Part shown: positions 28,181 to 36,939 of the stretch, piece after piece
How positions within the stretch are numbered: position 1 is the first letter of the stretch
Layout: each line of letters begins with the position of its first letter
NCBI RefSeq assembly: GCF_018599245.1
Contig: NZ_JAHEVJ010000001.1
Span: 434,001-498,000 of the forward strand
Source: Aliiroseovarius lamellibrachiae
GTDB taxonomy: Bacteria > Pseudomonadota > Alphaproteobacteria > Rhodobacterales > Rhodobacteraceae
Direction of reading: 5' to 3'
DNA: 64,000 nucleotides
Position numbers and translations under genes: made by a program
Notes under the pieces: model-generated
Databases searched by the model: none
Seen by the model: only the letters and a program-made list of their open reading frames with translations
Told to the model about the DNA's origin: nothing

Positions 28181-28942
28181 TTATGTTTCGATCATGAAGG
28201 TGCGCACGGCCGCCTCAAACTCGCGCGGCTTTTCGGCGTGGAGCCAGTGGCCTGCGCCGGGGATTTTGGCCTGTTTCGCGGATGGGAAAAGCGATTTGAT
28301 CAAGGGGCGATGTTCAGGGCGCACGTAATCGGAGTTTGCGCCGGCCAGAAACAGAGTGGGCCCAGTGAATTGGCCAGTGATGTCTGGGAAGCCAACGATC
28401 TTGTCCATCTCGCGGTCCAGCACATCCAGGTTCAAACGCCATGTTTTGCCGCGCACATCCAAGGATTGCAGCAAAAAGGCGCGGATGGATTTATCGTCGA
28501 CATAGGCGGCCAATTGGGCGTCTGCCTCGGATCTTGTGGTGGCTTTGGATAAATCCACCGCCCGCATCGCCTCAATCAGTGACGATTGGCTGTGTGTGTA
28601 TCCGACCGGCGCGATATCTGCGACCAGCAAGCGGCGCAGCACGTCGGGGTGTTTCAGCGCAAGGATCATCGCGGCTTTGCCGCCCATCGAATGGCCAATC
28701 ACATCGGCTTGCCCGCCCAAATGCGTGATCACCTCGGCCAGGTCATCCGCCAGATCAAAATAGCTGTGGCTGTCTGACGTGGGGCTGGCGCCATGATTGC
28801 GCATGTCCACGGTCACAACACGCCGATCAGCGGACAGGCGTTTGGCGATCACGCCCCAATTGCGCCCGGACCCAAACAGGCCGTGGACAATTAGGATCGG
28901 TGGGTGGTTGGCATCTTCGCCGTGGCTTTGTATATCGAGCAT
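28181..28942 (-). CDS. Alpha/beta-hydrolase, YbfF-like esterase
   Basis: The 253-residue protein has VHGLFGSGRNWG (oxyanion region), DMRNHGASPTSD, nucleophile elbow GHSMGG (Ser85) and a late catalytic His in GAGHWLHAEKP. It resembles E. coli YbfF and related acyl-thioester or ester hydrolases. Substrate unknown. It converges on the NDUFS4-type gene, with a terminator and a dispersed repeat between them. Confidence 0.85.
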   Translation of the reverse strand: MLDIQSHGEDANHPPILIVHGLFGSGRNWGVIAKRLSADRRVVTVDMRNHGASPTSDSHSYFDLADDLAEVITHLGGQADVIGHSMGGKAAMILALKHPDVLRRLLVADIAPVGYTHSQSSLIEAMRAVDLSKATTRSEADAQLAAYVDDKSIRAFLLQSLDVRGKTWRLNLDVLDREMDKIVGFPDITGQFTGPTLFLAGANSDYVRPEHRPLIKSLFPSAKQAKIPGAGHWLHAEKPREFEAAVRTFMIET

Positions 28943-29033
28943 AGCCTCTCATACCGTGGCCCGCGTGCGGGTTGAACCCCTATTGCACGAGGCGCGTAGG
29001 TCAGAGGGGGCTGAGGCATTTTGCTGGGTTGGG

Positions 29034-29399
29034 ATGATGGATCTGAATGTGAAAACCGCGCGGCTTGCGCAGTTGATGGAAGAGCGGTTGGACATTCGCG
29101 GCGCGGGTTTCACCGCAAAGGTCCGCCGGGCCGGGCGTTTGTTGCCACGTCATGTGCGCGAGGCCGCGGGGCTGTTGATCAGGGCGCTTCCGTTGATGGA
29201 TCACCCGCAATTGTCCCGTCAAATGAACCCATCCGAGCTGGAAAATGCCGCCCATGTGGTCGAGGTGTATTTGCTGGATGTGGACCCTTGGGACCGACGC
29301 CGCGGGATCGCTGTCAGCTGGTTGTCCGGCCTTGCGTTTAGCCTTTTGGTGTTGGCCGCAGCGGTGGTGTTGGTGCTGGTGTGGCGCGGCTATCTTTAG
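29034..29399 (+). CDS. Small protein of unknown function with C-terminal membrane anchor
   Basis: I do not recognise the family. The 121-residue protein (MMDLNVKTARLAQLMEERL) has a basic, helical N-terminal region (residues 1-85) and one C-terminal transmembrane segment at about 98-118 (GLAFSLLVLAAAVVLVLV). It is a tail-anchored layout with the N-terminus in the cytosol. Met1 or Met2 could be the start. Its last 62 bp overlap the 3' end of the convergent DUF817 gene, a large overlap for convergent genes. Confidence 0.6.
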   Translation: MMDLNVKTARLAQLMEERLDIRGAGFTAKVRRAGRLLPRHVREAAGLLIRALPLMDHPQLSRQMNPSELENAAHVVEVYLLDVDPWDRRRGIAVSWLSGLAFSLLVLAAAVVLVLVWRGYL

Positions 29400-30228
29400 G
29401 GGCGGGGCCACCCAAAATGCTTTGATAGACTAAGGTCACGGTCGCAAAGCTGACATATAGCAACAGATACCAACTGCCCATTTTGGTCAAAGACGCCCAG
29501 TCGATCGATTTGGCCCCAGCATAGACCCAAGTCCCTGATCTTGTGCCAACATTTTCCGCGATCCACAGGAAAAAGCTTGAGAAAAACGCAGCGACGGGCA
29601 GGGGCATCCAGTAATATTTCCCGATGAGAAACCAGATCCTGACCCGCCAATACAGCACCATAGTCAGCCCCATCAGAACCCATCTGAAATCCCAGATCCA
29701 ATGATGGGTGAAGAAGTTCAGATAGATGGCGGCGGCAAGGGCGAAATGCATCCAAAACGGCGGAAACGGGGTGAAGCGCATATCAAAAATGCGCACCACA
29801 CGGGCCATGAAACTGCCGACACTGGCGTACATAAAGCCGGAAAACAGCGGCACGCCCATGAGTTTCAACAACCCCGGTTCGGGGTAGGCCCAGCTGCCCA
29901 TATGGATCTTGAAAATCTCCATTAAGGTGCCGGACATATGGAACAAAAGGATCACGCGGGCCTCGGCCCAGCTTTCCAGTTTGAAATACAGGAAGGCCGC
30001 CTGAAGGGTGACCGCATAGATCACCAGCGCATCATAACGCGCGACCGTCCAGTCCGGTTGCCAGATCGCTTTCGTGACCATGATCCCGACCAGCATCAAG
30101 CCACCAAACAGCGCCGCCCAGCCCTGTTTCAGCACAAACATCACAAATTCTGCGAGCCCATACGGCAGGCGCGCGCGCATCCAGTGGCCTAGGGATTTTT
30201 CGGTGCTGCGGGTGGAGTGCTGGGTCAT
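29338..30228 (-). CDS. DUF817 (YoaT-like) integral membrane protein
   Basis: A 296-residue protein with about eight hydrophobic segments and the family-typical block YLNFFTHHWIWDFRWVLMG, plus RIFDMRFTPFPPFW and GTWVYAGAKSIDW. The function of DUF817 is unknown. ATG 30228 is preferred over the upstream in-frame codons because MTQHSTRSTEKSLGHWMRARLP matches the usual N-terminus. The 3' end overlaps the opposite gene by 62 bp. Confidence 0.8.
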   Translation of the reverse strand: MTQHSTRSTEKSLGHWMRARLPYGLAEFVMFVLKQGWAALFGGLMLVGIMVTKAIWQPDWTVARYDALVIYAVTLQAAFLYFKLESWAEARVILLFHMSGTLMEIFKIHMGSWAYPEPGLLKLMGVPLFSGFMYASVGSFMARVVRIFDMRFTPFPPFWMHFALAAAIYLNFFTHHWIWDFRWVLMGLTMVLYWRVRIWFLIGKYYWMPLPVAAFFSSFFLWIAENVGTRSGTWVYAGAKSIDWASLTKMGSWYLLLYVSFATVTLVYQSILGGPAPKDSRATPAPTPPLRPTPKG

Positions 30229-30289
30229 ACGTCGGCCTAAAGTGTTTTGGGCGACACTAAGGAAGGACGAAACAGAAGCAAATACTTCT

Positions 30290-30529
30290 TTAGCCGTGTG
30301 TGCAGGTGACATTCAGTCGGGAGAGTTCCTGTTCCGCCTCTGCCAAGGTGAAGACATCCAGCGCAAGCGGTGTGCCACCATTGGTTTTGGTAAAAGCTTG
30401 GGCGCGGGCGAGGCTGCGGCTTGTCACCGTCACGTCACGCCCATCTTCGATCAGCATTCGTGCCAATCGGGATCCAAAAACACCCGTCCCCCCAAGGATT
30501 AACACGCGGGGGGACGGGATCTTTTTCAT
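30290..30529 (-). pseudogene. Truncated NAD(P)-binding oxidoreductase (saccharopine dehydrogenase-like) remnant
   Basis: Only 79 residues are encoded: MKKIPSPRVLILGGTGVFGSRLARMLIEDGRDVTVTSRS (a Rossmann GGTGVFGSRLA motif) and then LDVFTLAEAEQEL, stopping at CTHG. Family members are several hundred residues long, so the catalytic part is missing. The stop is followed directly by the DUF817 gene's leader, so a deletion or frameshift probably removed the rest. It starts 8 bp after the glyA stop and is likely cotranscribed. Confidence 0.65.
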
Positions 30530-30537
30530 GACCTGAC

Positions 30538-31830
30538 TTACAGGTTCGGGTACATTGGGAAGCGCGCGCAAAGGGCGGCGACTTTGCCACGTACACTTGC
30601 TTCTGCGGCCTCATTGCCTTCCGCGCCATTGGCGGCCAGACCGTCAACAACCTCGACAATCAGGTCAGCGATTTCGCGGAACTCGGCCTCTTTGAAGCCG
30701 CGTGTGGTGCCCGCTGGGGTGCCCAGACGAATGCCCGAGGTGACCATCGGTTTTTCCGGGTCAAATGGGATGCCGTTTTTGTTGCAGGTGATATGCGCGC
30801 GACCCAATGCGGCGTCAACGATGTTGCCGGTCACGCCTTTGGGGCGCAGATCGACCAGCATCAGGTGGGTGTCGGTGCCGCCGGACACGATGTCCAAGCC
30901 GCCCTTCATCAACTGATCCGCGAGGGCAACCGCGTTTGCGCGCACTTGCTTTTGGTAGGCTTTGAATTCAGGACGCAGGGCTTCGCCGAACGCGACGGCC
31001 TTGGCCGCGATCACATGCATCAAAGGCCCGCCCTGGATGCCGGGGAAGATCGCCGAGTTCACTTTCTTGGCGATATCCGCGTTGTTGGTCAGGATCATGC
31101 CGCCACGCGGACCGCGCAGGGTTTTATGCGTGGTGGTGGTGGCAACGTCGGCATATGGGAACGGCGAGGGGTGTTCACCCGCCGCCACCAGACCGGCGAA
31201 ATGCGCCATGTCCACCAACAGAAACGCCCCCACGGAATCCGCGATTTCGCGGAACTTGGCAAAGTCGATCTGACGCGGAATGGCCGAGCCACCGGCGATG
31301 ATCAGCTGAGGTTTATGTTCGGTTGCAAGGGCTTGGATCTGATCATAGTCGATCAGGCTGTCTTCTTTCTTCACGCCGTAATGCACCGCGTTGAACCATT
31401 TTCCCGACTGGTTTGGCTTGGCGCCGTGGGTCAGGTGACCGCCTGCCGACAGATCCATGCCCAAAATGGTGTCGCCGGGTTTGATCAACGCCTGAAACAC
31501 ACCTTGGTTGGCTTGGCTGCCGGAATTTGGCTGCACATTGGCAAACTCACAACCAAAGAGTTCCTTGGCGCGGTCAATCGCGAGGTTCTCGGCCACGTCC
31601 ACATATTGGCACCCGCCATAATAGCGGCGTCCGGGGTAACCTTCGGCGTATTTGTTGGTCAGAACCGACCCTTGGGCTTCCATCACGGCGGCCGACACGA
31701 TGTTTTCGGATGCGATCAATTCGATCTCATCGCGCTGGCGGCCCAGCTCGTTGGTGATCGAGCCGAAAAGCTCTGGGTCGCGGGTGGCGAGGGATTCTGT
31801 GAAGAACCCTTGGTCTTTGGTGTCGGACAT
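30538..31830 (-). CDS. glyA: Serine hydroxymethyltransferase
   Basis: The 430-residue PLP enzyme has [55 protein letters not shown] and [19 protein letters not shown], in which the Lys of THKT forms the PLP Schiff base. It interconverts serine and glycine and charges tetrahydrofolate with one-carbon units. Length and start are normal. It is divergent from nadK. Confidence 0.97.
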   Translation of the reverse strand: MSDTKDQGFFTESLATRDPELFGSITNELGRQRDEIELIASENIVSAAVMEAQGSVLTNKYAEGYPGRRYYGGCQYVDVAENLAIDRAKELFGCEFANVQPNSGSQANQGVFQALIKPGDTILGMDLSAGGHLTHGAKPNQSGKWFNAVHYGVKKEDSLIDYDQIQALATEHKPQLIIAGGSAIPRQIDFAKFREIADSVGAFLLVDMAHFAGLVAAGEHPSPFPYADVATTTTHKTLRGPRGGMILTNNADIAKKVNSAIFPGIQGGPLMHVIAAKAVAFGEALRPEFKAYQKQVRANAVALADQLMKGGLDIVSGGTDTHLMLVDLRPKGVTGNIVDAALGRAHITCNKNGIPFDPEKPMVTSGIRLGTPAGTTRGFKEAEFREIADLIVEVVDGLAANGAEGNEAAEASVRGKVAALCARFPMYPNL

Positions 31831-31875
31831 GCGCGTTTTCCTTGTGAACGTGAATGTGTGAACGAATGTTGGGTA

Positions 31876-31896
31876 TTTCCTATCGGAAACTTTCCG
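31876..31896. promoter_or_regulatory. Two overlapping, mutually exclusive hairpins in the glyA leader
   Basis: TTTCC-TATC-GGAAA (31876-31889) and CGGAAA-C-TTTCCG (31884-31896) share the GGAAA strand and cannot form together. They lie 46-66 bp before the glyA start on its transcript. The second could alternatively be a DNA operator. Confidence 0.4.
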
Positions 31897-32007
31897 TGGG
31901 ACAAAGGCCAGAATGCGACCTTGTGCCTAAATTACGCGCCATGTCTGGCACTTTCACGAAACTTGTGGTTCTTTCGGAAACGAGGGACAGGAACAGGAAA
32001 CCCCGGC

Positions 32008-32769
32008 ATGAGCCAGAGAATCGCTTTTCTCGCCAGTGAGGCACAGGTGGCACAGGCCGCGTGGGATGAACTGACCGCACGCTATGGAAATGTCTCGCCT
32101 GAAAAGGCTGACGTGATTGTGGCGCTTGGCGGGGATGGCTTTATGTTGCAAACCCTGCATGACACCCCCGATTTGCCCGCACCCGTTTATGGGATGAATT
32201 GTGGCACGGTTGGGTTTTTGATGAATGAATATAACCCCGATGGGCTGGTCGAACGGCTGATTGCCGCGGAAGAAGAGGTGATCAACCCCCTTTCGATGAC
32301 CGCGGTTGACGGGTCAGGGCAGGTACATCACGCGTTGGCGATCAACGAGGTCAGCTTGCTGCGCGCGGGGCCCCAGGCCGCGAAATTGCAGATCAGTGTT
32401 GATGGGCGCGTGCGGTTGGATGAACTGGTCTGTGACGGTGCGCTTTTGTGTACCCCCGCCGGATCCACCGCCTATAATTATTCCGCGCACGGGCCCATTT
32501 TGCCGATTGGCTCGGATGTTTTGGCGCTGACCGCCATGGCCGCCTTTCGCCCCCGTCGCTGGCGCGGCGCGCTGTTGCCAAAAAATGCCACGGTGCGGTT
32601 TGATGTTTTGGAAGCCGACAAACGCCCGGTGATGGCGGATGCGGACAGCCGACAGGTTCCCGACGTGGTGTCAGTCGAAATCAGGTCCGACAGCTGCGTT
32701 GCCCACCACATTTTGTTTGACCCCGGACATGGGTTGGAAGAGCGTTTGATCAGCGAGCAATTCACCTGA
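32008..32769 (+). CDS. nadK: NAD kinase
   Basis: The 253-residue enzyme has the NAD kinase signatures ALGGDGFML (GGDG), [14 protein letters not shown] and the conserved [22 protein letters not shown] region, DGALL being preceded by LDELVC. It phosphorylates NAD to NADP in the cytosol. The ATG at 32008 is supported by a CAGGAAAC ribosome binding site and family N-terminus ([11 protein letters not shown]). Divergent from glyA. Confidence 0.95.
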   Translation: MSQRIAFLASEAQVAQAAWDELTARYGNVSPEKADVIVALGGDGFMLQTLHDTPDLPAPVYGMNCGTVGFLMNEYNPDGLVERLIAAEEEVINPLSMTAVDGSGQVHHALAINEVSLLRAGPQAAKLQISVDGRVRLDELVCDGALLCTPAGSTAYNYSAHGPILPIGSDVLALTAMAAFRPRRWRGALLPKNATVRFDVLEADKRPVMADADSRQVPDVVSVEIRSDSCVAHHILFDPGHGLEERLISEQFT

Positions 32770-32832
32770 TTGTGCATCGCGGAAAATCTTGCGAAAATCC
32801 TGTAAAACGTCCTGCGAAAGCCAAAAACGCAT

Positions 32833-32945
32833 CTTTAAACACTTTAAAGTTATGGGTTTTGAGGGGGGCAAAACTTTAAACATTTGCGATTTTCACCTTT
32901 AAAGAGTTTACAGTTTTGCCCGTGAAAACCTTAAACAGTTTAAAG
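32833..32945. promoter_or_regulatory. Array of TTTAAA inverted repeats upstream of an EamA transporter
   Basis: Four related units lie within 113 bp: CTTTAAACACTTTAAAG (32833-32849, perfect 7-bp arms), ACTTTAAAC (32873-32881), CTTTAAAG (32897-32904) and CTTAAACAGTTTAAAG (32930-32945). The second and third lie inside a larger stem: GGCAAAACTTTAAAC (32867-32881) pairs with GTTTACAGTTTTGCC (32906-32920) with one mismatch. The array sits between nadK and the transporter start at 32975 and looks like a multi-site operator. Confidence 0.65.
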
Positions 32946-32974
32946 ATTTTCCGCCCTCACTTATCGGAGAACCC

Positions 32975-33835
32975 ATGTCGGTTTTTGCCCTGACCACCCT
33001 CGTCATGTTGGCCTTTGCCGCCAATTCCCTGCTCAATCGTGCGGCCCTTTTGGGGGGCGAGATGGACCCCGCAAGCTTTGCTTTGATCCGCGTGGTGGCC
33101 GGGGCGGTCACGTTGTTGGGGGTGGTTTCCCTACGCAGAAGGATGCGGATAAATCGGCCTGACTGGGGCGCGGTTTTGGCGCTGACCGCCTATCTTTTGG
33201 GGTTCTCATTTGCCTATTTGTCGATGGACGCAGGCGTTGGCGCATTGATCCTATTTGGCGGCGTGCAGGTCACGATGTTTGCCGGCGCCGTATTGGCGAA
33301 AGAGAACGTTCCACCCGCGCGTTGGATTGGAATGTTCGTTTCTTTACTTGGGCTTATCTTGCTTTTGTGGCCCAGTGAGGGGCTTGGAATTTCCCCCATG
33401 GGCTTTGCGCTGATGGGCCTCGCAGCGGTGGGATGGGGATATTATTCCTTGGTTGGGCGCGGGGCATCTGACCCCTTGGCGGCGACCGCGTGGAATTTCA
33501 CCTACGGGGTCCCATTGGTGGCCTTGGGCTGGGCGGTCGCACCGGGGGATGTTGCGATCAGCTCGGCCGGGATCTGGCTTGCCGTCCTGTCCGGCGCGGT
33601 CACATCCGGGCTTGGATATGCCTTATGGTACAATGTGTTACCGCGATTGGGGGCCAGTGTCGGCGCGCTTGCGCAACTGTCCGTTCCGGTGTTGGCCATT
33701 GGGCTGGGCGCGCTGTTGCTGGGCGAGGGGGTGGCGTTGAAAACACTCTTGTCTGCGCTCTTGGTGCTTGCCGGAATTTGGATTGGGACGACGCAAATGT
33801 TTGCGCCTCAGCGCCGAAATTCAGACCTCTCGTAA
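32975..33835 (+). CDS. EamA/DMT-family transporter
   Basis: The 286-residue protein has ten predicted transmembrane helices in two EamA repeats (about 5-135 and 145-280), with FALIRVVAGAVTLLGVVSL, FGGVQVTMFAGAVLAKEN and a C-terminal LSVPVLAIGLGALLLGEGV segment. Such transporters export amino acids or metabolites or import nutrients; substrate unknown. GGAGAA precedes the ATG. The upstream operator array suggests tight control. Its 3' end overlaps the convergent HMG-CoA reductase gene by 15 bp. Confidence 0.88.
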   Translation: MSVFALTTLVMLAFAANSLLNRAALLGGEMDPASFALIRVVAGAVTLLGVVSLRRRMRINRPDWGAVLALTAYLLGFSFAYLSMDAGVGALILFGGVQVTMFAGAVLAKENVPPARWIGMFVSLLGLILLLWPSEGLGISPMGFALMGLAAVGWGYYSLVGRGASDPLAATAWNFTYGVPLVALGWAVAPGDVAISSAGIWLAVLSGAVTSGLGYALWYNVLPRLGASVGALAQLSVPVLAIGLGALLLGEGVALKTLLSALLVLAGIWIGTTQMFAPQRRNSDLS

Positions 33836-35068
33836 CAGTTCAATCGCGACGTCTTCGCGCACGGTTTTGCGGGCGACCATCTCATCCGCAACCCGGTCAA
33901 TTTCATCGCCAACAGCCCCTGCCGTGATCGCCACATTGCGCGCGTGAAGCGACATGTGACCGCGCTGGATCCCTTCGGTGGCCAAGGCGCGCAGGGCGGA
34001 AAAGTTCTGAATTAGCCCAACCGACGCAATCACGCGGGCCAAACGGTCGGCGTTGGTTATCCCCATGATTTTTAACGAGGATTGTGCGGTTGGATGTGCG
34101 CGGGTTGCCCCGCCGACGATCCCTACAGCCATCGGCAATTCGATCTCTCCGACCAAATCCCCGGCGTCGTTTTTCCAGTAGCGTGTGAGCGGATGATAGC
34201 CTTGCCCGCCGTCTCGCATTGCCGCATAGGCATGCGCGCCCGCCTCTATCGCGCGGGTGTCATTTCCGGTCGCCAACGCCACCGCATCAATGCCGTTCAT
34301 GATGCCTTTGTTGTGGGTCGCGGCGCGGTAAGGATCGGTCGCGGCAAAGACGTAAGCGGCCAGAATGCCGTCCACGGTTTCTGCGCCAATGCCGGACGCA
34401 GGCCAGGTTGCGCGGGCGCGCACCAGCCGCCGGTCGGCGAGGTTTGACAGGATGCGCAAGCCGATTTTGCCGCCTGTCCAGCGTGCGACATGGGGGGACA
34501 GGGCCTCGGCCATTGTGTTCACGGTGTTGGCGCCCATCGCGTCGCGAACATCAACAATAAGGTGCAAAACCAACATGTTACCCAAGATGCGCGGTGCGAT
34601 TTCAACCAAGCCTCCGCCCAGTTTCACCAGCATTGGATCACAGGAATTACAAATCTCGCGGATCTCAGCCTCGTGTTTCAGCAATATGGTGCGCCCGTCC
34701 GAGGGGTCGAGATCTGTGATCTGAATTTGCGCAATCATACAGGGGGGATCGGCCTCGGTGGTCACGCCTCCGGCCTCTCGGCACGCCCGTGCGCCATTGC
34801 AAACCGCCGCCACAACCGAGCTTTCCTCGGTCGCCATCGGCACCAACACATCCTCGCCATCGACGGTTAAATTTGTGGCCACACCCAAGGGCACCGCCAG
34901 CACCCCAATGACGTTTTCAGCCAAATGATCGGCCAAATCCCCTTGGGCTTGTGCAAATTTGGCAAGGTTTTGCGTGACGTCATCGGACAATCCGGCTTCA
35001 CGCGCGACGCGGTTCAAGCGCTCGTTGCGCGACACCCGGTGTAGACCGGACAGACGAGAGTTAGCCAT
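33821..35068 (-). CDS. mvaA: Class II (degradative-type) hydroxymethylglutaryl-CoA reductase
   Basis: The 415-residue protein carries all four catalytic elements of class II HMG-CoA reductase: Glu in MATEESSVVAA (80s), Lys in THNKGIMNG, Asp in ATGNDTRAIEA, and His in GHMSLHARN near the C-terminus. It interconverts HMG-CoA and mevalonate. No mevalonate kinase, HMG-CoA synthase or HMG-CoA lyase gene is in this window. It may therefore serve mevalonate breakdown or a pathway whose other genes lie elsewhere. Confidence 0.93.
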   Translation of the reverse strand: MANSRLSGLHRVSRNERLNRVAREAGLSDDVTQNLAKFAQAQGDLADHLAENVIGVLAVPLGVATNLTVDGEDVLVPMATEESSVVAAVCNGARACREAGGVTTEADPPCMIAQIQITDLDPSDGRTILLKHEAEIREICNSCDPMLVKLGGGLVEIAPRILGNMLVLHLIVDVRDAMGANTVNTMAEALSPHVARWTGGKIGLRILSNLADRRLVRARATWPASGIGAETVDGILAAYVFAATDPYRAATHNKGIMNGIDAVALATGNDTRAIEAGAHAYAAMRDGGQGYHPLTRYWKNDAGDLVGEIELPMAVGIVGGATRAHPTAQSSLKIMGITNADRLARVIASVGLIQNFSALRALATEGIQRGHMSLHARNVAITAGAVGDEIDRVADEMVARKTVREDVAIELLREV

Positions 35069-35145
35069 GGGAGCCCCAATATTTATTGATTTCTATGCCG
35101 TAGAGAAGCAAGCCTTGCCGCATAGGTCAAGCACGCTGTTGGGTC

Positions 35146-36795
35146 TTAAGCACGCCAGCTTTCGCGTTTGCGATAGAGCGTTGAGGGGGAGACCTCTAAC
35201 ATGCGAGCTGCCTTGGGGACAGAGCCGCCATTTGCCCGAATGGTTTCTTCGATAATGATCTGTTCAATTTCCGCCAAGGGTCGGCCGATCAGATGATCTG
35301 AGCCATTCTCGGGTTTGGCTGGATACGGCGCAGACTTATCAGCATCAGCGTGAGGAATGGTCTTCAGCACCGGCAGCATATTGTGGGTCAATACATCGCC
35401 GTTATGTTGCAACACTGCATTCCAGATGGTGTTTTTAAGCTCATGAACATTGCCCGGCCAATGGTGCGCGCGCAAAATTTGTTGGGCCTCTTGGGCGAGT
35501 GAGGTGAAATTCCGATTTTCCGACGCGGCATAGTCGGCCAGGAAGAACTCGGCCAGCGCCACCAGATCATCCCCACGCGCACGTAGAGGGGGCAATGTGA
35601 TCGGGGCGACATGCAATTGATAATAAAGATCTTTTAAGAGGATTCCATCCTCGATTAATTGCAACGGATCATGTGAAGTGGAGCTGACAAGCCGGATGTC
35701 TACCGCTGTGGGGGTGTCATCCCCCAGCCTGAAAATCTCGCCAGATTGAACAAATCGAACAAGCTGGCTTTGGACGCGCAGGTCAAGGTTCGAAACCTCG
35801 TCGAAATAAAGGGTGCCGCCGTCGGCAAAATGCGCCATGCCCATTTTGTCATAGCTGGCGCCCGGGTGCGCCCCGCGCAAGTGGCCAAACATGTCGGATG
35901 CCAATGTGTCGGCGCGCAAGGCGGCGCAATCAACCACTACAAACCGGTCTTTGCTGCGTCTGGACATTTCGTGCACGGCCCGAGCAAACAGTTCCTTTCC
36001 CGTCCCCACCTCACCACGCAAAAACACGGGGGCAGAGGAGGGGGCGATGCTGTCAAGCAAGCGCAGGGCTGTGGTAAATGCGATGTGGTTGCCGATCAGT
36101 TTGGTCCGCGCATCTGGGCTGTCATGTGCTGTGACAGGCGAGATGTCGGGTGCCGTGCTGGGGCGTTTATCTTCGTTGATCGGGGGGTGAAGAACCTGAG
36201 GATAGGACAAAGGCGCAGAGGCGCCAATGTTCACCGTGGGTGCCATTGTTGGGGGCTGGGTGTGCTGATCCTGGCCGGGCACCGTTGCGTCTTCCGGAAG
36301 GCTCGTTACGGGTGGCGGCGGGGGGGTTTGCGGGCGATATTTGGGATCTGCGCTGACACCCAGGGGCCGACACGCTTGCACCACATCTAGAATTGTCTGA
36401 CCAAGGCGGGCGGCGCTGAAGGGGGTGAAGAGACAGTCAAATGCCCCCGCGTGCATGGCCTCTGCGGCGCTATTGATCTGGTCGTGGCTGGCGATGACGA
36501 TCATATAGGGCGCGGGCGACATTGACTTGCACTGAGTTAAAAAGCCTATCGTCGATTTCCCGGCCAAAACGAGGGGTAGGAAAATAATCGCGGGCCGCTC
36601 GTTTTCGAGATGTGTGCGTGCCTCACTGAGGGTTGCAGCATAGGTCGGCTGGCATCCCGCGTTTTCAAAAGGGGTGGCGGGCAGCAGGCTGACTTGCGCA
36701 GCGTCGGCCAATACCAACGTGTTCAAAAGACAGAGATCTTTTGCGGGTGTCGAATCCTGTTCGCTATCTGCTTTTAATGTATCTTTTTTTTGCAC
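35146..36795 (-). CDS. AAA+ response-regulator-like activator with degenerate receiver and GAFTGA motifs
   Basis: The 549-residue protein has a receiver-like domain (about 24-140), a Pro-rich linker (150-225), an AAA+ domain and a Fis helix-turn-helix (SVPKAARMLEVSPSTLYRKRE). Walker A GEVGTGKE (261-268) and Walker B GGTLYFDEV (326-334) are intact. The sigma-54-contacting loop GAFTGA is GAHPGA (308-313). In the receiver, the segment that should hold the phosphorylated Asp reads IIFLPLVLAG, and the conserved KPF Lys is Thr124 (TPF). Phosphorylation and sigma-54 activation are both doubtful. The start is GTG 36795, without a clear ribosome binding site. Confidence 0.82.
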   Translation of the reverse strand: MQKKDTLKADSEQDSTPAKDLCLLNTLVLADAAQVSLLPATPFENAGCQPTYAATLSEARTHLENERPAIIFLPLVLAGKSTIGFLTQCKSMSPAPYMIVIASHDQINSAAEAMHAGAFDCLFTPFSAARLGQTILDVVQACRPLGVSADPKYRPQTPPPPPVTSLPEDATVPGQDQHTQPPTMAPTVNIGASAPLSYPQVLHPPINEDKRPSTAPDISPVTAHDSPDARTKLIGNHIAFTTALRLLDSIAPSSAPVFLRGEVGTGKELFARAVHEMSRRSKDRFVVVDCAALRADTLASDMFGHLRGAHPGASYDKMGMAHFADGGTLYFDEVSNLDLRVQSQLVRFVQSGEIFRLGDDTPTAVDIRLVSSTSHDPLQLIEDGILLKDLYYQLHVAPITLPPLRARGDDLVALAEFFLADYAASENRNFTSLAQEAQQILRAHHWPGNVHELKNTIWNAVLQHNGDVLTHNMLPVLKTIPHADADKSAPYPAKPENGSDHLIGRPLAEIEQIIIEETIRANGGSVPKAARMLEVSPSTLYRKRESWRA

Positions 36796-36882
36796 GAGAA
36801 ATCAGTCAAACAGGGCTCGAGTTGTAGAACAGGGCTTCACCTAAAAGTTGATTAGAATTTTATTCTTACGGATACGCCAGCA

Positions 36883-36918
36883 AAAAACGCCCCTAAAGCA
36901 CAGTTTAGGGGCGTTTTT
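36883..36918. terminator. Strong bidirectional intrinsic terminator after prpE
   Basis: AAAAACGCCCCTAAA (36883-36897) and TTTAGGGGCGTTTTT (36904-36918) form a perfect 15-bp stem around GCACAG, with T-runs on both strands. It ends prpE transcription on the minus strand, insulating the AAA+ gene that follows. Confidence 0.9.
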
Positions 36919-36939
36919 AGTTAGAATTTTAAATATTTC

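Noticed and set aside
30793-32007. Long open frame opposite glyA running into nadK
   Set aside because: The first 405 codons are the antisense of glyA and its leader; only the nadK part is family-like, so nadK starts at 32008.
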